Origin: Phycisphaerae bacterium
GTDB lineage: Bacteria > Planctomycetota > Phycisphaerae > UBA1845 > PWPN01
DNA: 64,000 nucleotides
Assembly (NCBI GenBank): GCA_018003015.1
Contig: JAGNEZ010000009.1
Span: 1 to 64,000, forward strand
Direction: 5' to 3'
Numbering within the stretch: the first letter of the stretch is position 1; the number at the start of each line of letters is the position of its first letter. The translations under genes were made by a program, and so were the position numbers. This document shows positions 54,661-64,000 of the stretch, piece after piece. A model generated the notes under the pieces. The model had not been told where the DNA came from, did no database searches, and was given only the letters and a program-made list of their open reading frames with translations.

Positions 54661-55524
54661 TCAGCTCCGGGCGAGTTGGCCCACGGGAGGCAGGTCGCGG
54701 ATCTTGCGGGCGGGCACGCCGGCCCAGAACTCGTTCGGCCCGACCACGGTCTCAGGCAGCACCACGGCGTGGGATCCGATCATGCAGCCCTCTTTCAGGA
54801 CGCAGCCTCCGAACACCACTGAATCGCCGCCGACGACGACGTTATCTTCAATCACTGTGCGTTTGAAGACCACCCAATCTCGCTCCTGGTGGTGGCCGAG
54901 GATGACCGCATTCATGCCTAAGACCACGTTCCGGCCGATGGTCACGAAGTGTGGATCCATGATGAGGTTGTCGGTCAGGCTGCAGGATCGCGAGCGCGGA
55001 CCGAAGATCGGCCCCATCAACCAGCAGATCGGCGGCAGGTTGGAGATGTGGTAGACCAGGAAACCAGGGAACGGGGGTTCGTACCGGGCCTTGGTAAGCA
55101 AGGCGAGCATGCTCGACCAGATCAGCTGGCGGTCGATCCTGCCACCCGGCACCATCGGATAGCGGCCTTCTTTCGGGGTGGGCACCAGCAGGCGGAGCAC
55201 CACCAGTTCCGCCACATAGATGATGTTGTAGAAAACCACGAAACGGACGATGCGCTCGGTCCATGTCCCGACGAGCTGGAGATCGGCGCCGATCGGAGCG
55301 CTGGTCGGCCAGAAGCCCAGCCGATTGAACAGCCACATGGTCAGGGTGAAGGCGTTTGCCCAGATAAGCAGGCGTACACCCATGTCGCAGCTCAGGAGAA
55401 AACGCAATGCTCCGCGAACGTCGGGGGTTCGCCCGGATGATGCCGGAGGGGGATCTGCATCATGGGCAACCAGAGTACCGGCATTAGCGTCTGGAGATCG
55501 CGGTCTGGTGCTGACGGGTTCCAC
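54661..55524 (-). CDS. left-handed beta-helix acyltransferase-like protein with membrane segments
   Basis: The start is a GTG at 55524 with AGGAG nine bases upstream. Two or three hydrophobic segments (around residues 47-67, 86-112 and 155-170) precede a C-terminal hexapeptide-repeat domain: NLIMDPHFVTIGRNVVLGMNAVILGH, RTVIEDNVVVGGDSVVFGGCVLKEGCMIGSHAVVLPETVVGPNEFWAGVPARKI. This is the LbH fold of serine/sugar O-acetyltransferases and of non-ribosomal peptide Pls-like proteins. A histidine pair (GHHQERD) may be catalytic. It is the first gene of a two-gene unit with the GT-C-like protein, so acylation of a membrane-linked glycan is a reasonable guess. Confidence 0.82.
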   Translation of the reverse strand: MEPVSTRPRSPDANAGTLVAHDADPPPASSGRTPDVRGALRFLLSCDMGVRLLIWANAFTLTMWLFNRLGFWPTSAPIGADLQLVGTWTERIVRFVVFYNIIYVAELVVLRLLVPTPKEGRYPMVPGGRIDRQLIWSSMLALLTKARYEPPFPGFLVYHISNLPPICWLMGPIFGPRSRSCSLTDNLIMDPHFVTIGRNVVLGMNAVILGHHQERDWVVFKRTVIEDNVVVGGDSVVFGGCVLKEGCMIGSHAVVLPETVVGPNEFWAGVPARKIRDLPPVGQLARS

Positions 55525-55569
55525 GTGCTCGCTCTCCTCGCGGCTGTCGCAGGGCTGACGCCAGGCGGG

Positions 55570-55598
55570 AGTCTATCACCCCTTCGGACCAGGGGCAA
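55570..55598 (-). promoter_or_regulatory. candidate promoter of the acyltransferase / GT-C pair
   Basis: TTGCCC (55593-55598) and TAGACT (55570-55575) are separated by 17 bases on the minus strand, about 40 bases before the GTG start. Confidence 0.45.
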
Positions 55599-55606
55599 TC
55601 GGCGGT

Positions 55607-55635
55607 TTGTGCAACCGGATTGCTTCCGGTATGGT
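55607..55635 (+). promoter_or_regulatory. candidate promoter of the S10 carboxypeptidase gene
   Basis: TTGTGC (55607-55612) and TATGGT (55630-55635) have a 17-base spacer, 39 bases before the ATG. Its -35 is only eight bases from the -35 of the opposite promoter. Confidence 0.4.
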
Positions 55636-55674
55636 GGGCCCTTGTGGAAACTTCGTCGCAAAGGCGGGTTGGGC

Positions 55675-57300
55675 ATGATCTCGAGTGAGTGGGCCATCTC
55701 GTTCGTTGTCTGCTGTCTTCTGTTCGCTCAGGCCGGTGCTCAGACGAGCCAACCCGCCAGCCATCCGGCGGAGCAGTCTGATCGGCTTCCGGCGCCGCTG
55801 CAGGGCACCCTGGAGAAGGCCGCCAGCACCTCCCACGAGATCATCATCGCCGGCAAGCGGGTCAAGTACCGGGCAACCGCGGCCAACATGCCGATGAAAG
55901 ACGAGAACGGCAAGCTCAAGGGTACGATGTTCTTCGTGGCCTACGAGAAGGAGGAGCCGCGTTCACCCGTGCCGGGCACGATCGACCCGGGCCGCACAGC
56001 GACGGCCTCTGCGACCGACACCCAGCCGTCGCTCGTCGGGCGGTCGGAACGACCGATCACCTTTGTTTTTAATGGCGGGCCGGGGGCGGCGGCCGTCTGG
56101 CTGCACCTTGGCACGGCCGGCCCGATGCGTGTCGATCTTGGTGCGAACGGCGAACCTCCGCCACCGCCCTACCGGTTGATCGACAACCCCTTCTGCTGGC
56201 TGGACGCAACCGATCTCGTGTTCATCGACCCGGTCGGTACGGGCTTCAGTCGACCGGCCGAAGGCGAGAAGGCCGAGCAGTTCTTCGGCGTCCGGGAAGA
56301 CATCCAGTGGGTCGCGGACTTCATCCGGCTCTACATCACGGCGTACGGACGATGGCCGTCGCCGAAGTTTCTCGCTGGCGAGAGCTATGGCACCACCCGG
56401 GCGGCCGGGCTGTCGGAGTACCTGATCGATCGCCACGGTATCGCGCTGAACGGTATCGTCCTGATCTCGACTGTTCTGGACTTCCAGACCCTTTCACCGT
56501 CGGACAACAACGATCTGCCGTACCCGTTGTACCTGCCCAGTTATGCGGCCATCGCGTGGTACCACAGGAAGCTGCCGGCGGATCTGCAGGTTGACCTCAA
56601 GGCGACGCTCAGGGAGATCGAGGACTGGTCGCTGACCACTTACTCGATTGCCCTGGCTCGCGGAGCCACTCTGCCGAGCGAACAGCGGCAGACGGTCCTG
56701 TCCCGGCTCGCCCGGTACACCGGTCTGCCGGCCGCACTAATCGACCAACACGATCTCCGGATCGCTCCCGGGGTCTTCCGCAAGAACCTGCTGGCGAGCG
56801 AACAGAAAGTCATTGGGCGTTTCGATTCAAGGTTAAGGGGTTTTGACGCCGAGCGGGGATCCCACTCCGCGGGCTATGACCCGGGGCTGGCCGAGTACCT
56901 GGCCATCTACAGTTCGACCTTCAACGACTACGTTCGCCGGGTGCTGAAGTACGAGAGTCTGCTCCCCTACGAGGTGCTGTCCGGCCGGGTGCATCCCTGG
57001 AAGATGACGGAGCCCGGACAGGGCTACCTGAACGTCGCGGACAACCTTCGTTCCGCAATGATCAAGAACCCGCACCTCAAGATCCTGGTGGCCAGCGGCT
57101 ACTTCGACCTGGCCACGCCGTACTACGCCACCGTGTACACGCTGAACCGTCTGGACCTTCATCCTGCCCTTCGGGCGAACATCATTACGGTGTTTTTCAT
57201 GGGCGGGCACATGATGTACCATCACGAGCCGTCGCGGGAGAAGCTGCACGACGACGTGGTCGCGTTCATTCGGGGATCGACCAACTCCCACAAGAGGTAG
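55675..57300 (+). CDS. secreted S10-family serine carboxypeptidase
   Basis: The 541-residue protein has a signal peptide ending at GAQ, then a TSQPASHPAEQS linker. The S10 alpha/beta hydrolase shows FVFNGGPGAAAVWLHLGTAGP (oxyanion region), the nucleophile S237 in AGESYGTTRAAGL, D478 in SGYFDLATPY and H512 in MGGHMMYHH. DLVFIDPVGTGFS is also typical. The enzyme should release C-terminal residues from peptides outside the cytoplasm, complementing the endopeptidases in this region. AAGG lies upstream of the chosen ATG at 55675; the earlier frame from 55462 is antisense to the acyltransferase gene. Confidence 0.93.
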   Translation: MISSEWAISFVVCCLLFAQAGAQTSQPASHPAEQSDRLPAPLQGTLEKAASTSHEIIIAGKRVKYRATAANMPMKDENGKLKGTMFFVAYEKEEPRSPVPGTIDPGRTATASATDTQPSLVGRSERPITFVFNGGPGAAAVWLHLGTAGPMRVDLGANGEPPPPPYRLIDNPFCWLDATDLVFIDPVGTGFSRPAEGEKAEQFFGVREDIQWVADFIRLYITAYGRWPSPKFLAGESYGTTRAAGLSEYLIDRHGIALNGIVLISTVLDFQTLSPSDNNDLPYPLYLPSYAAIAWYHRKLPADLQVDLKATLREIEDWSLTTYSIALARGATLPSEQRQTVLSRLARYTGLPAALIDQHDLRIAPGVFRKNLLASEQKVIGRFDSRLRGFDAERGSHSAGYDPGLAEYLAIYSSTFNDYVRRVLKYESLLPYEVLSGRVHPWKMTEPGQGYLNVADNLRSAMIKNPHLKILVASGYFDLATPYYATVYTLNRLDLHPALRANIITVFFMGGHMMYHHEPSREKLHDDVVAFIRGSTNSHKR

Positions 57301-57394
57301 TCGCGGCGAGCGGAATGGCCGAATTGGGCGACGTCGGCACCGAGCGATCCCCTTTCGCTGCGTCGTCTGCGTGTGTCCATTCCGGCACCGCCCG

Positions 57395-59866
57395 TCACTG
57401 GATGAGGATGTTGTTGCCCGTGCCCCCATCGAGCACGTCGCTGCCCGGCCCGCCGAGCAGCACATCGTCGCCGGCCCCGCCCATCAGGAAGTCGTTTCCA
57501 TCACTGCCGATGAGTACATCGTCCTCACTCCCGCCGTCGGAGGTCAGCTGGATGGCCGTCGCCGCCAAGCCTGAAGCGTCCACGACATCATCCCCCGCCA
57601 GGGCGTTGATGATGAGCCGGTCGGTGGCCGCCTCGCTTCCGGAAATCCCCACCTGGCTTGCCAGGCCGACCACGTTGCCGGTTCCAGATGATCCGCTGAC
57701 GAGCACCGTATCGGCTCCGGCCGTGCCGTTGAGGATAATCGTATCAGCCTGAAGATCACCCATCCCCGAGCCCGGCGGGTTGGCGAGGTCGATGGCGACT
57801 CCGGTGACATCGGTTCCGGCGAGGTCGTTCACGGTGATGACGTCGGCTCCGCCCAGGGCTCTCAAGCCGATTTGCTCGACGTCGTCGACGTCTACGGTCA
57901 CGCTGCCCACGTTCCGGAAGAGACGCAGCCGCTGGCCATTGGCGGAGATATCGATCGTTTCTGCGGCGCCCGAGCCGTTGAAGACCATCGCATCGATCCC
58001 AGCCTGCCCCTCGACCGTGTCGCTGCCGTCGCCGGGGTCCCACTGGAAAATGTCCTCGCCGGCCCCGAGGAGAGCCACATCGTTGCCCTGGTTGCCGTCG
58101 ATGAAGTCGTCGCCATCGCCGCCGAGGATCAGATCAGGGCCATTTCCGCCCCGCAGGGTGTCGTCGCCGACTCCTCCGTCCATGGTGATCTGAATCAAGG
58201 CGGCCAGGTTCCCCGTGCAGGTGACGGTGTCGTTGCCATCGCTGGCGTTGATGACGAGCCTCTCACAGGTACCGATATCCAGGGCAAATGGGGCGGGATT
58301 GACCCGGTCAAGACGCACGCGCGTTCCGTTGGCTATGACCGTGAAGTCCTCGGCACCTATGCCGCCGTTGACCTCGACGGTGTCGACGCCTTCGGCGCCC
58401 TCGACGAGGTCGGTGTCGTCACCTGGGTTCCAGACGAAGCGGTCGTCCCCGATTCCCAGGTTGACCACGTCATCGCCGTTGCCGCCGGTGATAGTGTCGT
58501 GATCATCGTCGCCGTTCAACACATCGCTGCCCTGACTGCCGGTCAATATGTCATTGCCGGTCCCGCCGTTCACGGTCAAGGCGATCGAACCGGCCGCCAG
58601 TCCTTCAGCCTGCACGTTGTCGCTGCCGTTACGCGCCCTAACCGTGAGCCGGTCATTGGCTCCCTCGGCCGCGGTGACATTCACAACCACGGCGAGGCCG
58701 GTAACCGTTGTGCCGGCTCCGCTCCCGGTGATGGCCACGTTGTCATCGCCGTCTGTGGCGTCCACGATGACGTTGTCCGCCTGTCCATCGCCGACCGCAC
58801 CGTCGAGCGTCGAGGCCAGGTTGACGTTGATTTGAGCCACGGAGGTTCCGGTGAGGTCGTTCAAGGTCACGATATCGGCTCCTCCCGCGACTCCCAGGTC
58901 GATCCGATCGATGTCGTTCAGGTCCATGATGACACTGCCCACGTTGCGGAACAGACGCAGACGCTGGCCGTTGGCGGAGGCATCGATGACTTCGCCGGCG
59001 CCAGACCCGTTGAAGATCAGCGCGTCAGAGCCAGCCTGCCCCTCGACCGTGTCGCTGCCGTCTCCTGGATTCCAGCGAAAGACATCATCGCCGCCCCCCA
59101 GGAGAGCCACATCGTTCCCGCGGTTGCCGTCGACCGTGTCGTTGCCGGAGTCACCGATGAACATTTCCGGGCCGGAGCCTCCGCGGAGCTCGTCGTTACC
59201 GCTTCCGCCGTCAAATGTGGTTGCCTCGGTATCGGTAAAGACTCCGTTGGACTCGTCTATCCTGACCAGATCATGCCCCCAACCCATGTTGAGCCGGATG
59301 CGATCGAACTGAGCGCGGTCGAAAGTGAAATCGGCCGAACCGTTGTCCTCGAAATCGATTTCCAGAACGGCAGGCACTCCCGACCTCAGGCGAAGGGTCA
59401 GCCGATCGCTTGCCGCCGTGCCGAAGACGAAGAGCTGAGTCCCGATGACAACGGCGGCAGGTCCTGTGCAGCCCGGGTCGGCAGGCTGGTTTGCACCGCT
59501 GTAGCATCGCTGAAATACGCCGAAATCGCTCAGGTCGACATCGGCATCATCATCGAAGTCGGCGGCCTGGCAAAGCGATGTGCCCGCCGAAGGGATGGCC
59601 GGTCCCGACCAGCAGGAGTTCAGCACAGCGAGGTCGTCGGGACCCACATCACCGTCGTGGTCAAAATCGCCTGGCGTGGTGAGCGGGCAACCGGCTGTAT
59701 CGACGATCGCCCCGGGGATAGTGTCGGGGCAGCTGTCGACGTTGTCGCACACGCCGTCGCCGTCCAGGTCACTAATACAAACGGCCGTCGCGAGCGACTG
59801 AATCGCCAACCCAGCTGCCAGACAAACGCCAAATCCGCTGAATCGCCTCATGACTCGTATCCTCAT
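57395..59866 (-). CDS. secreted RTX-repeat (calcium-binding) protein with dockerin-like/TSP3-like N-terminus
   Basis: After a signal peptide (to about residue 29), residues 32-60 hold a DLDGDGVCDNVDSCPDT thrombospondin type 3-like calcium repeat and 66-125 two dockerin-like Asp-rich loops (GDFDHDGDVGPDDLAVL, ADFDDDADVDLSDFGVF). The remainder alternates RTX nonapeptides (GGxGxDxLx, for example GGSGNDELRGGSG and GGNGDDVVNLGIGDD) with beta-rich spacers. Two large modules, about 220-432 and 563-775, are near copies offset by 344 residues, with a shorter module between. RTX proteins fold on calcium after type I export, yet this one has a Sec-type signal. It could be an adhesin or surface scaffold. 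Length 823. Confidence 0.88.
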   Translation of the reverse strand: MRIRVMRRFSGFGVCLAAGLAIQSLATAVCISDLDGDGVCDNVDSCPDTIPGAIVDTAGCPLTTPGDFDHDGDVGPDDLAVLNSCWSGPAIPSAGTSLCQAADFDDDADVDLSDFGVFQRCYSGANQPADPGCTGPAAVVIGTQLFVFGTAASDRLTLRLRSGVPAVLEIDFEDNGSADFTFDRAQFDRIRLNMGWGHDLVRIDESNGVFTDTEATTFDGGSGNDELRGGSGPEMFIGDSGNDTVDGNRGNDVALLGGGDDVFRWNPGDGSDTVEGQAGSDALIFNGSGAGEVIDASANGQRLRLFRNVGSVIMDLNDIDRIDLGVAGGADIVTLNDLTGTSVAQINVNLASTLDGAVGDGQADNVIVDATDGDDNVAITGSGAGTTVTGLAVVVNVTAAEGANDRLTVRARNGSDNVQAEGLAAGSIALTVNGGTGNDILTGSQGSDVLNGDDDHDTITGGNGDDVVNLGIGDDRFVWNPGDDTDLVEGAEGVDTVEVNGGIGAEDFTVIANGTRVRLDRVNPAPFALDIGTCERLVINASDGNDTVTCTGNLAALIQITMDGGVGDDTLRGGNGPDLILGGDGDDFIDGNQGNDVALLGAGEDIFQWDPGDGSDTVEGQAGIDAMVFNGSGAAETIDISANGQRLRLFRNVGSVTVDVDDVEQIGLRALGGADVITVNDLAGTDVTGVAIDLANPPGSGMGDLQADTIILNGTAGADTVLVSGSSGTGNVVGLASQVGISGSEAATDRLIINALAGDDVVDASGLAATAIQLTSDGGSEDDVLIGSDGNDFLMGGAGDDVLLGGPGSDVLDGGTGNNILIQ

Positions 59867-60557
59867 ACAGAACCAGCGTGCGTACCGTCCTCACGGTGGT
59901 TCAGCGCCCGTCCACGATGCTTGAGTCGCTCCGTGATGGGGGCGCGGATACCACCCGTGCCATCAAGACGTGCCCACCCGTTACGTGAGGCGATTCCCGA
60001 ACGCCGCTGTACGCCGCGAGCGCGTCGATCACCCCGGTCACAAGCAGGACACGTCGGCAGGAGTCGCGGCGCTCCAGCAGGAAGACAATCGCCAATCCGA
60101 CGATCCGTCGAGTCGTACGGCAGTCACATCCTGTCCGGCCTCGACGGGATCATACGCACGTTCCGGTGATCCAGACCACATTTTTCGGCCTTATCTCGAG
60201 GCCGCCGTTGGGAAACGAGGTCTCTTCGTCCCGGCCGCATGGTTCGCGACCCTGATCGGCAGCCAATCACGTGATCCACAGGCGATATTCTTTCAGCCCT
60301 TATTTGCCTCTTTCACGATTCAACAGCCTATTCCCCTGCCCATCCCCCCGCGCGGGCCGTGCGACCCCGGCTCGTTGAGCTCCAGATTGAGGAATGCCGG
60401 CATGATGGCGTTCCCGCGTATCCTGAGGGGTACCGAGTGGCAGGCAGGCGAGATCCGGGTCAGAGCGCGACTTAACGCCCCGTCATCGACCTTCCAGGAC
60501 ACGACATCATACAGGTGGACGCCGAGAGGTTCATTCCTGTCATTCTGAGCCGGAGAC
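59867..60557. other. 690-base gap without a supported gene
   Basis: ORFs of up to 192 codons are open on both strands but lack recognisable motifs, ribosome-binding sites or consistent composition. The minus-strand stretch around 60380-60540 reads LGVHLYDVVSWKVDDGAL and GNAIMPAFLNLELNEPG; this is mildly protein-like and may be a decayed gene or a dispersed repeat. No promoter for the RTX gene was identified. Confidence 0.3.
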
Positions 60558-61430
60558 TCAACGATCTTTTCTCTTGGCGATCTTGGCATCTTGGCGGCTC
60601 GCAGGCCTGCCCTCGTTGGTCGAGCGTTTCGACGGCCCGTAGCGGGCGAACTCTTCGATCTGCTGAGCCAGGCCAATCAGAATCTGGGCCTCCGCGCGGG
60701 TGAGTTGGGCACGGGAGAGGATAGCCCGGATGGGGAACATGAGGTGGTCGGGCTTTTCCGGTCGGAGGTAGCCGAGTGTCAGCAAGGCGTGCTGGAGCTT
60801 GTCGGTCAGGCGGGCCATCATGGCCAGATCAGCCGGATCGGAGTGGCGACGTCTGACCTCATCGGTGTGGCGATACCGGGCCAGCGACAAGAACGTCTCG
60901 TACAGGCAGATGGCCACGGCGTGAGACAGATTGAGGGTTGGGTAGTGCGGTGAGGCCGGGATCTGGACGACGGCGTCGCAGGCCAGGAGGTCCTCGCGGG
61001 ACAAGCCGTTGTCCTCGGAGCCGAACAGCAGGGCTAGATCGCCGTCGGCCACATGGGCGGCCAAGGCGGCTCCGAGGTCGCGGGGCAGGAGGTCGTCGCG
61101 TTGATGGACGGGGCCGGGCCGGCGGCTGGTGGCCACAGCGAAGACTGCCCCCTGGAGGGCCTGCTCCAGGGACTCGACCACGCGGGCGGAATGGAGTCGG
61201 TGCTCGCCGTGAGTACTGCGTTGCATAGCCTCGCGATGGAGCGGATCGGCCTGGGGAGCGACCAGTACAAGCGGGCCGGCCCCGAAGTTCTCCATGATGC
61301 GGGCCACGGCTCCGATATTGCCGGCGATTTGCGGGCGGATCAGAATCACGCGCACCCGGGCCATAGCCCCGGAGGGTTTGCCAACCGGGGGAAGACGGGA
61401 TTCGGAGGGTAAGCGCTCGTCTTCCTCCAT
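60558..61430 (-). CDS. TrmH/TrmJ-type (SPOUT) RNA methyltransferase
   Basis: SPOUT enzymes 2'-O-methylate tRNA or rRNA with a knotted SAM site. The product has RPQIAGNIGAVARIMENFG near the N-terminus and LLFGSEDNGLSREDLLACDAVVQIPASPHYPTLNLSHAVAICLYE, the knot motifs 2 and 3 of the TrmJ/LasT branch, followed by a helical C-terminal extension. TrmJ modifies position 32 of tRNAs; the exact target here is inferred only. The ATG at 61430 is used; an ATG at 61364 is closer to the conserved region but has no ribosome-binding site. It lies 15 bases downstream of mdh. Confidence 0.9.
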   Translation of the reverse strand: MEEDERLPSESRLPPVGKPSGAMARVRVILIRPQIAGNIGAVARIMENFGAGPLVLVAPQADPLHREAMQRSTHGEHRLHSARVVESLEQALQGAVFAVATSRRPGPVHQRDDLLPRDLGAALAAHVADGDLALLFGSEDNGLSREDLLACDAVVQIPASPHYPTLNLSHAVAICLYETFLSLARYRHTDEVRRRHSDPADLAMMARLTDKLQHALLTLGYLRPEKPDHLMFPIRAILSRAQLTRAEAQILIGLAQQIEEFARYGPSKRSTNEGRPASRQDAKIAKRKDR

Positions 61431-61445
61431 GCGCGAATCGCACCA

Positions 61446-62496
<1,051 letters not shown>

Positions 62497-62501
62497 GCCG
62501 A

Positions 62502-62530
62502 TTGGCGAGCCGGCGGAATCCACGTAGAAT
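62502..62530 (+). promoter_or_regulatory. promoter of the TIGR03790 gene, predicted leaderless transcript
   Basis: TTGGCG (62502-62507) and TAGAAT (62525-62530) are separated by 17 bases. The GTG start at 62537 lies seven bases after the -10, so the transcript would begin at or next to the start codon. The -35 is five bases from that of mdh on the other strand. Confidence 0.55.
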
Positions 62531-62536
62531 GAACGC

Positions 62537-64000
62537 GTGGACCCAGGCAAGAGCCGAGACGCAAGCACGACTCGATCGATCGGGCATGTGGTCTGCCTCG
62601 CCATTGGCATGATCGTCATTGGGGCCGGCGTTCCCGTATCGGCGGGGGTGCTTGCCGCCGATGAGCTGCTGCTCATCTACAATGACGCCGATCCGGCCGG
62701 CAAGGGGCTGGCTGAGCGATACGCCGAGGTTCGCGGGGTGCCCGCGGACCGGCTCTGCCCACTCATCGTGCTGGGCAGGTCTGAGGAGATTGTGCCGGGC
62801 CAGTTCGAGAGGCTGATCCGCCAGCCGGTGCGAGACTATCTCGAGCGGCACGGACTTCGCGAGAAGGTGCGATGCCTGGTGCCCTTCTACGGTCTGCCGA
62901 TCCGTGTGAGTCCCCGCAAGAACACGGCCGCGGAACGGGTGTTGCTGCTGCAATGGCGTCGCCAGCTCCAGGAGACGCTGATCGAACTGGACAAGGTTGA
63001 CGCCGAGTTGGCCGTTCTCGCCGGTGAGGACCCGGCGACGCGTCCGACCACCACGCAGCCGAGCGACAAGGATCTGGCGCGTCTGGCCGAGGATTACGAG
63101 CGGCTGCGGGCTTCGGCCTTCGCGCGAATCATGCCCAATCCGCCGACCCGGGAGCCCCCGCCAGCGTTTCATCGGTGGGTTAAGCTGGTGGAGACGGGTG
63201 AAGGGGCGGCTCGACTGCTGGCCCAGATCAGCACGCGGGCGGACGCCGGGGAGGATGCTTCCCGGGCGCTAGCCGACTCACAGCGACAAGGGCGTGAGGT
63301 CTTGTTGCAGGCCCGAGCGCTGATGTCTCGCGCGTTCACCGATCCCGAGCGGGAGAAGGCCCGGCCACTGCTCCGTCAGTGGGGAGGTCTGCTCGACGTG
63401 GCGTATAGTCTGCAGAGCGACATGCAGGAGGTTGAGGGGCGGGAGACCGAGGCGGCGGTGGACAGCGAGCTGATGCTGCTCTGGTGGGACCACCATCCGC
63501 GCTACCGCTGGCAGCCGAACCGGCTCAATTGGCGGCAGCGAGTGGCGTACCCGACAGGCAGCCCCGGCGCGCCGGAAGGCATCGGCACGCAGCCGGCAGG
63601 GCGGGACGAACGGCGTACCCTGCTGGTCTGCCGGATCGACGGGCCGACGGCCGGTGTGGCCCGCCGGATCATCGACGAGTCGATCGCCGTCGAGAGAGCT
63701 GGCCTTCGCGGGAACGTGGCCATCGATGCCCGAGGCATACGAGGAAGCCAGGGGCACGGTGAGTATGACACGGATCTTCGCAGCCTCGCCCAGCTGCTGA
63801 AGGACAATACTTCCCTGCCGGTCCACCTGGACGACCGTTCGGCGCTGTTCGCGGACGGCGACTGCCCGGAGACGATGCTCTACTGCGGCTGGTACAGCCT
63901 TCGCCGATACGTCCGGGCCTGCGCGTTCGTTCCCGGATCGGTGGGCTATCACATTGCCAGTTTCGAGGCCGCCGGTCTCAAGCAGCCGAAGGAGACGGGC
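62537..64000 (+). CDS. TIGR03790-like exported protein, partial at the window end
   Basis: The frame is open from a GTG at 62537 to the last base (488 codons) without a stop and has no ATG before residue 25. A hydrophobic signal (HVVCLAIGMIVIGAGVPVSA) ends near residue 38. The mature part starts with DELLLIYNDADPAGKGLAERYAEVRGVPADRLCPL, the hallmark of the planctomycete/verrucomicrobial TIGR03790 group, and continues with LVPFYGLPIRV, LMLLWWDHHPRYRWQPN and ETMLYCGWYSLRRYVRACAFVPGSVGYHIASFEA. It has a Thr/Pro-rich linker (DPATRPTTTQPS). Function unknown; such proteins are exported and may be surface-associated. The C-terminus is outside the window. Confidence 0.85.
   Translation, partial: MDPGKSRDASTTRSIGHVVCLAIGMIVIGAGVPVSAGVLAADELLLIYNDADPAGKGLAERYAEVRGVPADRLCPLIVLGRSEEIVPGQFERLIRQPVRDYLERHGLREKVRCLVPFYGLPIRVSPRKNTAAERVLLLQWRRQLQETLIELDKVDAELAVLAGEDPATRPTTTQPSDKDLARLAEDYERLRASAFARIMPNPPTREPPPAFHRWVKLVETGEGAARLLAQISTRADAGEDASRALADSQRQGREVLLQARALMSRAFTDPEREKARPLLRQWGGLLDVAYSLQSDMQEVEGRETEAAVDSELMLLWWDHHPRYRWQPNRLNWRQRVAYPTGSPGAPEGIGTQPAGRDERRTLLVCRIDGPTAGVARRIIDESIAVERAGLRGNVAIDARGIRGSQGHGEYDTDLRSLAQLLKDNTSLPVHLDDRSALFADGDCPETMLYCGWYSLRRYVRACAFVPGSVGYHIASFEAAGLKQPKETG

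Noticed and set aside
57872-60169. Open reading frame of 765 codons on the plus strand
   Set aside because: It is antisense to the RTX gene; the Asp-rich and Gly-rich repeats produce long open frames in reverse. No ribosome-binding site or protein motif supports it.
59970-60548. 192-codon plus-strand ORF upstream of the methyltransferase gene
   Set aside because: No ribosome-binding site, mixed composition and no family resemblance; treated as part of a gene-free gap.

Overview
The window is GC-rich, densely coding bacterial DNA. It most resembles a free-living planctomycete, probably of the Phycisphaerae type. This is inferred from two pseudopilin-like proteins with an FTLIE(I/V)LVVVAIIALL start, a TIGR03790-type exported protein, a DUF2961/GH172 protein, many secreted glycosidases and peptidases, and exported proteins whose mature N-termini carry T-S-x-P-A linkers. 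No rRNA, tRNA, CRISPR array, insertion sequence or prophage gene was recognised.

Layout. (1) 0-0.4 kb: a partial pseudopilin-like gene that looks frameshifted. (2) 0.8-10.6 kb: eleven closely spaced minus-strand housekeeping genes running cdaA, cdaR-like, proA, membrane protein, 66-aa ORF, gatC, gatA, amidohydrolase, ribH, nusB, ftsY, probably read largely from a promoter upstream of cdaA. (3) 10.7-12.7 kb: def, then lexA with an upstream hypothetical gene and a near-consensus promoter. (4) 13-18.3 kb: a TlpA-like exported thioredoxin protein, a beta-lactamase-fold hydrolase, a TIM-barrel sugar isomerase-like protein and LarA. (5) 18.5-21.8 kb: an iron operon made of a membrane-anchored DtxR-FeoA fusion and a FeoB split into G-protein and permease genes. 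(6) 22.4-42.6 kb: scavenging genes, namely a sugar porter, two tandem cysteine-peptidase-like proteins, GH9, a nitroreductase, an alpha/beta hydrolase, a pseudopilin, a large six-hairpin-like lipoprotein, GH172, a transglutaminase-like protein, a papain-like peptidase and a POT peptide transporter. (7) 43-48.8 kb: a zinc-ribbon decapeptide-repeat protein, ffh overlapping a GH35-like gene, and a membrane GGDEF protein. (8) 49.5-64 kb: GH113-like and ThuA-like proteins, rsmH, a GT-C-like membrane protein paired with a left-handed beta-helix acyltransferase, an S10 carboxypeptidase, an RTX-repeat protein, a TrmH/TrmJ-type methyltransferase, malate dehydrogenase and a TIGR03790 protein that runs off the end.

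Taken together the genes suggest an aquatic or particle-associated heterotroph that cuts polysaccharide and protein outside the cell and imports sugars and peptides. Signalling genes for c-di-AMP and c-di-GMP are present. The best candidate for something under-described is the iron operon: its regulator appears membrane-tethered, and its promoter lies inside a perfect 8-bp inverted repeat. Promoter-like sequences recur with a -10 of TATACT, TATAAT or TAGAAT and a -35 close to TTGnC. All functions here are read from sequence motifs by eye; no database search was run.
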